A DNA stretch of 64,000 nucleotides from Bradyrhizobium sp. 195. GTDB taxonomy: Bacteria > Pseudomonadota > Alphaproteobacteria > Rhizobiales > Xanthobacteraceae. The stretch is from assembly GCF_023101665.1 (NCBI RefSeq), contig NZ_CP082161.1, positions 3,100,001-3,164,000 of the forward strand, given 5' to 3'. Shown here one piece after another: positions 58,659 through 64,000 of the stretch. Below the pieces are notes generated by a model. It saw only the letters and a program-made list of their open reading frames with translations, did no database searches and was not told the origin of the DNA. Numbering within the stretch: the stretch's first letter is position 1; each line of letters opens with the position of its first letter. A program made the position numbers and the translations under genes.

Positions 58659-59355
58659 GAAGTCTGCCAAGGACGAAGCCGCACCCCGCCGCCGTGGCGC
58701 CAAAGCCGCGGTGGTCGATGTCGAGACCGAGCGCAATCCCGTCATGCGCGTGCTGCTGCACAGCCCCAAGGACACGCTGGCTGGCCTCGTCGCCGTCGCT
58801 GCGATCGGTGCGATCGTTGCCAATGCGCTGTTCCTCCAGACCGGCCGGCATCCCGCGCCGATGTTCGGCACGGTGATCAATCTTCCCGCGCCGTCCTCCG
58901 TGCCCCTGTCGAATCCCTTGCCGCGTCCGCGCCCCGTCGGCGCCGACACATCGCCGCTCGAACCGCGCGCAACGGAGTTCCGCGCCGAGCCCAAACCCGC
59001 CGAGCGCGCCGCCGAGAAGGCGCCCGAAAAACCCGTCGAAGCGACCGCCTCGACGCGCTCGAACGATCCGATGACCAATCTGGTCAAGCAAACGACGTCG
59101 ACGCCGCCGTCCGCCATGCGTCCGCCGGCCCCGATTCCCGTGCCGCAGAGCCCGGCCGCACGGCGTATCGCCGGCGTGCAGCGCGCGCTGTCCGAATTTG
59201 GCTACGGCAATTTGAAGATCACGGGCACGATGAGCGGCGAGACCCAGTCCGCGATCCAGAAGTTCGAGCGCGAGCACAAGATGCAGGTCACCGGCCAGCT
59301 CTCCGACCGCCTGCTGCGCGAGCTCGGTGCGGCGATCGGCCATCCCGTCGAATAA
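58651..59355 (+). CDS. Membrane protein with peptidoglycan-binding domain
   Basis: A 234-residue protein starting with GTG, eight bases before the kinase stop, so the genes are coupled. One membrane helix lies near residues 42-62, a Pro/Ala/Glu-rich linker follows to 165, and a C-terminal peptidoglycan_binding_1 domain (RIAGVQRALSEFGYGNLKI, QSAIQKFEREHKM) reaches the end. It should anchor in the inner membrane and touch the cell wall. The link to the kinase suggests an envelope or cell-cycle role. Confidence 0.8.
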
Positions 59356-59412
59356 TTTCCACGCGCGTGCGACGGCTGGCGCTGACTGCGCGGCTGGCCT
59401 ATCGTTCGACTC

Positions 59413-59757
59413 ATGCGTTTGAAATCAAATATATGGGTCGCGGCCTACCTGCGCCGATGCCAGACCGAGGGCGTGTTCGGCGCGGTCCGCCGTCGCGGTG
59501 CCGAGGAGGCGGGCGCGGTGTTCGTGAAGGTGTCGCTGCTCGACGGCCATGCGATGCTCTACGTGCCGGCGCCGCAGACCGTCTATGACGATGGCCGCCC
59601 CGTCGATCGCTTCTTCGTGCCGGTCGCGCCGCAGTCCTTGCCGGAGCATACCATCGAGGAACGGCTGACCAGGGAAATCCGCTTCGATCCGGACGCCTGG
59701 ATCGTCGAGACCGAGGATCGCGCCGGGCGGCATTTTCTGGAACTGGCGAAGACGTAG
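59413..59757 (+). CDS. DUF1491 family protein
   Basis: A 114-residue protein of the DUF1491 family found in alphaproteobacteria. Typical parts are VAAYLRRCQTEGVFGAVRRRG near residue 10, KVSLLDGHAMLYVPAP near 40 and RFDPDAWIVETEDRAGRHFL near 90. Function is unknown. No signal or membrane helix. It follows the peptidoglycan-binding gene by 57 bases. Confidence 0.85.
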   Translation: MRLKSNIWVAAYLRRCQTEGVFGAVRRRGAEEAGAVFVKVSLLDGHAMLYVPAPQTVYDDGRPVDRFFVPVAPQSLPEHTIEERLTREIRFDPDAWIVETEDRAGRHFLELAKT

Positions 59758-59769
59758 CTGCTGCACCGT

Positions 59770-59856
59770 CGTCATTGCGAGCGGAGCGAAGCAATCCAGA
59801 ATGCTCCCGCGGAGGGACTCTGGATTGCTTCGTCGCAAGGGCTCCTCGCAATGACG
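59770..59856. repeat. Intergenic palindromic repeat, CATTGCGAG family
   Basis: It starts CGTCATTGCGAGCGGAGCG and ends CTCCTCGCAATGACG, with CAATCCAGA and TCTGGATTG inside. Second copy of the element at 9718-9805. It separates the convergent DUF1491 and DUF2336 genes. Confidence 0.85.
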
Positions 59857-59906
59857 AGCTTGCAGTTCGTTGCGTTCCATCCGGGCTACGGACTAAACCG
59901 TCTGCG

Positions 59907-60884
59907 CTACCGCTCCGATGATCCGTCGGTGCCGGTGCGGCGCGGCGGCATCGCACCGGGCTGCACGCCCGGCCGCGTCTGGCTCGCGCCGGCGCGGGCG
60001 CGCTGGCGTTCGCCGTCGTGCAGCGAGGGCTGATACTTGGCCCGCGTCACCGCGAGCGTCGAGCCGCGCCAGGCCGCCAGCATCACCAGCGCCGAGCGGT
60101 CGCTGAGGCGGTCGTAGAGTCGCGACAGCCGGTACACCTCGTTCACGGACGTGCCGATCGCTGGCTTGAAGAACAGCAAAATGCGCTGGAAGTTCGGGCT
60201 CGGCATGTCGATCGCGCGCGCCGCGACCGCGAGCGCCTCGCCACCGGCATCATCGACGATCTGGGCTGCGACGCGCGAGGGCAGGATGAGGCTGTCGCCG
60301 AGCTCCAAGGTGAAGTTCTCGGCGTCGCCCGCGATGGCTGCCATCTCCAGGATCTGGATTGCGCGCTTGGTGCGCACGGTCGGAATACGAGGTGCGGCCT
60401 TCAGCGGGGTCTGCGCCAGATTGTGCAGGATCAGCGCGCGCTCGGATGCGCCGGCGCGGAAGAACATGTCGTGGATCTCGGCGGCGTCCTTCGGCTGCAT
60501 CGCCATGTTCGAGGCCATGCGGAGCTCGGCGTCCGAGGGCGTGCGGACCGGCGCGGGCGCGGGTGCGGGAGTGGGTATCTCGCGCGCCAGTGGAACCCTG
60601 CGACCTTCCTGCGCGGCGACCAGTCCGAGCTTCTGCAGCACCGGGACGGGCGTCTGTGGATAGATCGCGAGCTTGGCCTTGATGGCCGCGCGCGTCGCAT
60701 CGTCGACCTGGTCGATCAGCCGTGTCGCAAGCTCGGTGAACTGACGCTGCTCGTCGTCGCTGTGGATGCGCGTCTGGACGTAAAGGTCGGTCAGCACGCG
60801 CAGCAGCGTCGGCCGAACATCGACGCCTTCGCGACGGGAGAGGGACATCAGCCCGTCGAATCCGGGAAACAGCGACTTGGTCAT
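59907..60884 (-). CDS. DUF2336 domain protein (second copy)
   Basis: A 325-residue helical protein, second DUF2336-type protein in the window after 22366-23469. Helical repeats include LLRVLTDLYVQTRIHSDDEQ near residue 27 and RLIDQVDDATRAAIKAKLA near 53. A Pro/Ala-rich linker lies near 104-113 and the last 35 residues are basic and probably disordered. No signal. The protein shares general pattern but little obvious sequence with the first copy. Confidence 0.72.
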   Translation of the reverse strand: MTKSLFPGFDGLMSLSRREGVDVRPTLLRVLTDLYVQTRIHSDDEQRQFTELATRLIDQVDDATRAAIKAKLAIYPQTPVPVLQKLGLVAAQEGRRVPLAREIPTPAPAPAPVRTPSDAELRMASNMAMQPKDAAEIHDMFFRAGASERALILHNLAQTPLKAAPRIPTVRTKRAIQILEMAAIAGDAENFTLELGDSLILPSRVAAQIVDDAGGEALAVAARAIDMPSPNFQRILLFFKPAIGTSVNEVYRLSRLYDRLSDRSALVMLAAWRGSTLAVTRAKYQPSLHDGERQRARAGASQTRPGVQPGAMPPRRTGTDGSSER

Positions 60885-61138
60885 GGAGAGATACGCGACC
60901 TGGGAAGGATACTCGCCGCCAGCCTATCGCAGGCTCCTTTAAAGGCTCGTTAAGGAAAACGAGGCGTGAAGCCGAACGCTCGACTTGTCGCGGTCTCGTG
61001 CCGCAACGGGACGTCGCGGCCGGCCCGTGCGGCTACGGTCCGAACGCCGCGTTTACACCCCGTTAACCATGAACTGATCTTAATGAATTGCATGTTGCAG
61101 GGGCGCGTTCGGTCGCGCGGCAATTGAAGAGAGCTGAC

Positions 61139-61327
61139 ATGGGGACCATCATTGAATTTCCGGCCGGTCGCCGGGTGGGCTCGTCGGGGGATGTCGCTCC
61201 GCGCGCGGACATGGGAACGATCCTGATCCTTCCTGTCATCCGTATCGAGCGCGAGGCAGATGAAACCAGCGGCGATCGCGGCCCTGAGCAGGGCACAGCG
61301 CCGGGGCGCCGTCGTCGCCGTCGCTGA
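61139..61327 (+). CDS. Small protein with two related halves
   Basis: A 62-residue protein. Two similar segments are seen: MGTIIEFPAG at the start and MGTILILPV near residue 25. The end is strongly basic (PGRRRRRR). The ATG is preceded by an AGAGAG site. I recall similar short proteins in related genomes but know no function. The lipoprotein gene follows after 15 bases, so the two may be co-transcribed. Confidence 0.6.
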   Translation: MGTIIEFPAGRRVGSSGDVAPRADMGTILILPVIRIEREADETSGDRGPEQGTAPGRRRRRR

Positions 61328-61342
61328 TTTCAGGCTTATGTA

Positions 61343-62104
61343 ATGCCGGACACCATCCGCCAGATCCGGTCTGTCCTATCGGCGCTCCTGCTCGCGCTGC
61401 TGGCTGCGATGCTCGCGGCCTGTAGCGGCGGCGATTTCGGCCGCACCCGCGAGAGCATGCGCAGCGACGACATGCATCGCTGGCTGGGGGCGGAGGTCAC
61501 CTCCAGCGTCGGCCTGAAGCCTTCGCAGTTCCAGCTCACCGACGAAGAGCGCCAGCTGCGCGACCTCGCCTATCCCATGATCGAGCCGCCGCTGTCGCGC
61601 CCCGCATGGAAGAGCGTGTTCGGCGACTACAAGGCGCTGCCGTCGCCCTGGCGTCAGAAGATCGTATTCGATCGCACCATGTACGGACGCACGCTGATCG
61701 ACGAGCCGCACCGCTCGCATTCCTCGCGTTATGCGCAGCTGATCGAGGACGTGCGCAACGACATCACCCGCTTCGAGCCGTTCTTCGCCAGCGCGATCCG
61801 CGTCATCGATCTCGACAGGAAGCGTGATGCCAGCATGGCGCGCGTCTCCGCGCTCTCGCCGAGGGAGAAGGACGATGCGGTCGCGCGCATGCAGGAGAAC
61901 TCGCTGATCGTGCAGTGGGTGCAGCAATGCCTGGAGCAACGCGTCTCGTCCTACCGCTGGGCGCTGGAGCGTCTGGTGATCCAGGCGCCCGACGGCATGG
62001 CCGCCGACGCCGACCGCCTGATCGGCGAGCTCGCCGCCCAGACCGCCAATCCCCCGGTTGCGGCGCAGCCGCCGTACGGCCGCGCGGTCGTCTCGAAAGG
62101 CTGA
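61343..62104 (+). CDS. Putative lipoprotein, hypothetical
   Basis: A 253-residue protein with a lipoprotein signal: hydrophobic stretch LSALLLALLAAMLAAC with Cys at 27. The mature part is helical and charged (YGRTLIDEPHRSHSSRYAQL near 113, NSLIVQWVQQCLEQRVSSYR near 186). I do not recognise a domain. It should be attached to the periplasmic side of a membrane. Upstream partner is the 62-residue protein. Confidence 0.72.
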   Translation: MPDTIRQIRSVLSALLLALLAAMLAACSGGDFGRTRESMRSDDMHRWLGAEVTSSVGLKPSQFQLTDEERQLRDLAYPMIEPPLSRPAWKSVFGDYKALPSPWRQKIVFDRTMYGRTLIDEPHRSHSSRYAQLIEDVRNDITRFEPFFASAIRVIDLDRKRDASMARVSALSPREKDDAVARMQENSLIVQWVQQCLEQRVSSYRWALERLVIQAPDGMAADADRLIGELAAQTANPPVAAQPPYGRAVVSKG

Positions 62105-62289
62105 GCGCGGGGTCCGGGCCCCTGGTCGAGCTGGGCTCCCTGGCCCGCGGCCAATCAACCTGAACCGTCTGGCAGCCGCCCCAACCCTTGAGGTCTTCGG
62201 GAACCCGATTGAATGCCCTTGTCCTTCCGGGCCGGCGGGATAGGATCGTCTCGTTTCTTCAAAGTCATTTTACTCAAAGGTCCTTCGAG

Positions 62290-64000
62290 ATGAGCTTAGA
62301 CGCCCCGCGTCCGTTCAAGAGCCGTCTGGACGTTTCCACCCGCCATCTGCTGGCACTTGCAGCTCTGCTCGGGTCCACCGGCTCCGCAGCCGCGCTGAGC
62401 CAGGAAGCGGCGATCGAGAATTGCCGGATGACGGTCGGCCGGCCGATCGTGCAGGCTTGCATGCGCGCCGGCGGAGGGCCCGCCGGCGGCGCCAATCTCG
62501 AAGCCTGCCGCGCCAAGGCAAAGCCTCAGGTCAGGGCTTGTGTGTTGGCCGCGCTGAATGCCGCCAATGGGCGTGCCAATGTCGCGGTCGAGATTCCCAA
62601 GGAAGCGGCGCCCAAGCTCGAGGCAGGTACGGCGCTGCCGAAGGAGTTCGTCGCGCCGCCGCGCAGCATTGCGGACATCACGGCGATCCTCGACGGCAAC
62701 AAGCCCGACGAGAAAATGATCGCGGAATTGAAGTCGGATGCCGACAAGGCACCGGGTGGGAAGGAGTCTCGCCAGGATCTCGCGCAGCTCTATTTCGACC
62801 GCGCCAATGCGCGCGCGCAGCTCGGCCGGCTTGGCGAGGCGATGACCGATGCCGACAAGGCCGTGGAGGTCGGGCGCGGGGCTGTCGGCCCGCTACTGCT
62901 CGGGCGGATGTTGCAGCTTCAGTCGCTTCAGCACTCTATCGCGGGCGATCCGAAGCGCGCGCTCGAGATCATGCAAAGGCTCTTGCGCGAATCGGCCAGC
63001 ATGCCGGGCGCCAAGGGCTTCCAATTCACTACGAACCGCGCGATTGCGGCCGTGCTCATCCAGATGGGCGATCTCGCACAAGCCGAAGCCTATCTCCGCC
63101 GCAGCCAGACCGCGATCCAGGAGGCGCGCACCAGCGGCCATCCCAATTGGCGAGTGACCTATGCGAAGTTCGGACAGAGCTGGGAAGGCGAGCTGGAGCT
63201 CACTCGCGCCGTGATCTTCGAGGCGCGCGGTCAGTTCGCCGACGCCGAAGCCGCCTATCGCAACGGGGAGCTGCGCAAGCGCGCAAGCACGAAGGCGATC
63301 ATGGCGTCGGAGAATGCGCCGGCCGAGACGCTTCTGCTGCAGGCGATCGACGGCACCGTCTTGAGCCAGGCGCGCATGAAGGCGAAGCAGGGCCGGCTCG
63401 CCGAGGCCGAGGTGGACGCGCGCCGCGCGCTGCTCTCGCGCCTGAAGGACACCGGCAAGTACAATTCGGTTACGCCTCGCTACGTCATGGGTTTGGCGGG
63501 GATTTTGGTCGACCAGGGCCGTTATGAAGAGGCCGAGAAGCTCGGCCGCGTCGCCCTTGAGATCAATAAGACCGTGGGTGTGCCCGAGGAGTCGCAGACC
63601 ACCGTGCAACTGCTCTCGCAGCTCGCCGGCATCCTGACGCTGCGGCGTCAGAACGCCGAAGCGAACGCGATGTTCGCGCGGATCGACAAGGCCGTGGCCG
63701 GCTGGGATGCGCAGCGTCGCCAGGTGTTCGAGCTCAATCCGTCCCGGATCCTGTCGCTCTATGGTTCCGGTCAGCTGGACGCAGGCATTGCCGCCGCCGA
63801 GCAGCTCGTGAAGAAGCAGATCGCCCGTGTCGGGGAAAATCATTTCGATGCCGCTTCGGCGCGCGGCACGCTGGCGGTCGGATTGATGCGCGCTCGGCGC
63901 GATGCCGATGCGATCAGGGAGTTCAAGGCCGCCATTCCGGTCATGATGGCGAGCGCCAACGAAAACGCCGATGACGAAAACACGAGCGTGGTGGCCGCGC
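62290..64000 (+). CDS. TPR protein, probably CHAT type, cut by the window edge
   Basis: Open from the ATG at 62290 to the right edge without a stop; 570 codons are visible. The N-terminus has a hydrophobic export-type segment (HLLALAALLGSTGSAAALS). A Cys-containing region follows (NCRMTVGRPIVQACM, ACRAKAKPQVRACV). From about residue 160 helical TPR units appear, such as LAQLYFDRANARAQLGRLGE and GILVDQGRYEEAEKLGRVAL. Proteins with this layout often end in a CHAT caspase-like domain; that part would lie beyond the window and is not seen. Confidence 0.7.
   Translation, partial: MSLDAPRPFKSRLDVSTRHLLALAALLGSTGSAAALSQEAAIENCRMTVGRPIVQACMRAGGGPAGGANLEACRAKAKPQVRACVLAALNAANGRANVAVEIPKEAAPKLEAGTALPKEFVAPPRSIADITAILDGNKPDEKMIAELKSDADKAPGGKESRQDLAQLYFDRANARAQLGRLGEAMTDADKAVEVGRGAVGPLLLGRMLQLQSLQHSIAGDPKRALEIMQRLLRESASMPGAKGFQFTTNRAIAAVLIQMGDLAQAEAYLRRSQTAIQEARTSGHPNWRVTYAKFGQSWEGELELTRAVIFEARGQFADAEAAYRNGELRKRASTKAIMASENAPAETLLLQAIDGTVLSQARMKAKQGRLAEAEVDARRALLSRLKDTGKYNSVTPRYVMGLAGILVDQGRYEEAEKLGRVALEINKTVGVPEESQTTVQLLSQLAGILTLRRQNAEANAMFARIDKAVAGWDAQRRQVFELNPSRILSLYGSGQLDAGIAAAEQLVKKQIARVGENHFDAASARGTLAVGLMRARRDADAIREFKAAIPVMMASANENADDENTSVVAA

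Noticed and set aside
61063..61070. TTAACCAT, a CtrA half-site-like octamer upstream of the 62-residue protein
   Set aside because: A single octamer without a second half-site at proper spacing is too weak to call.

Overview
The window is GC-rich and densely coded, with no rRNA, tRNA, prophage or insertion sequence that I can see. It looks like a chromosomal segment of a Bradyrhizobium-type alphaproteobacterium (Bradyrhizobium or Rhodopseudomonas lineage). The reasons are an imuA-imuB-dnaE2 mutagenesis cassette behind a GTTC-N7-GTTC LexA box, an EcfF/OsrA-type sigma/anti-sigma pair with cysteines at 129 and 179, the TIGR03808/TIGR03809 family pair, a MucR/Ros regulator, DUF2336, DUF5330 and DUF1491 proteins, and many palindromic intergenic repeats of types I associate with this lineage. 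The genus is inferred, not proven.

Layout. 1-8.7 kb: a divergent DNA-damage locus. A DUF4130-UdgX fusion and a radical SAM/helix-hairpin-helix protein run left, imuA, imuB and dnaE2 run right, and one LexA box lies between. 8.7-11.6 kb: an SDR oxidoreductase, a small membrane protein and a two-half CoA-transferase-like protein. 11.7-19.1 kb: a heavy-metal-type RND adaptor and pump, an exported amidohydrolase, a P-loop kinase-like protein and a TolC-family protein. 19.3-24.7 kb: enoyl-CoA hydratase, a secreted Ala-rich protein, ecfF-osrA, DUF2336 and a diguanylate cyclase. 25.1-28.1 kb: an ECF sigma, anti-sigma and exported subtilase operon. 28.6-31.4 kb: TIGR03809, GIY-YIG and TIGR03808 proteins with repeats between them. 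31.6-36.6 kb: pyroglutamyl peptidase, MeaB and a TctCBA transporter. 36.8-42.8 kb: both methylmalonyl-CoA mutase subunits with a GFA protein and a previously uncalled 57-residue membrane protein between them. 42.8-45.6 kb: folP-folB-folK, then DUF4332 and a DUF2267-like protein. 45.9-53.6 kb: a HerA-like ATPase, two polytopic glycosyltransferase-like proteins, an M20 dipeptidase and a class II aldolase. 53.9-64 kb: a Pro-rich membrane protein, a MucR homologue, SufE, DUF5330, a PAS histidine kinase with a peptidoglycan-binding partner, DUF1491, a second DUF2336 protein, a small repeat protein, a lipoprotein, and the start of a large TPR protein cut by the right edge.

How genes work together. 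The first locus joins a uracil-DNA-binding enzyme and a probable DNA-acting radical enzyme to the error-prone translesion mutasome under one SOS operator. MeaB protects methylmalonyl-CoA mutase, so the 32 kb and 38-43 kb regions share propionyl-CoA metabolism. The two sigma/anti-sigma modules are oxidative-stress type (ecfF-osrA) and envelope type (sigma, anti-sigma, subtilase). In the second, the periplasmic end of the anti-sigma looks like the prodomain of its neighbouring protease, which suggests how the module could be controlled.

The best candidates for an undescribed system are the SOS-linked UdgX/radical SAM pair and the sigma/anti-sigma/subtilase module. Also of interest are a palindromic repeat translated inside dnaE2 and repeats that supply gene starts or stops.
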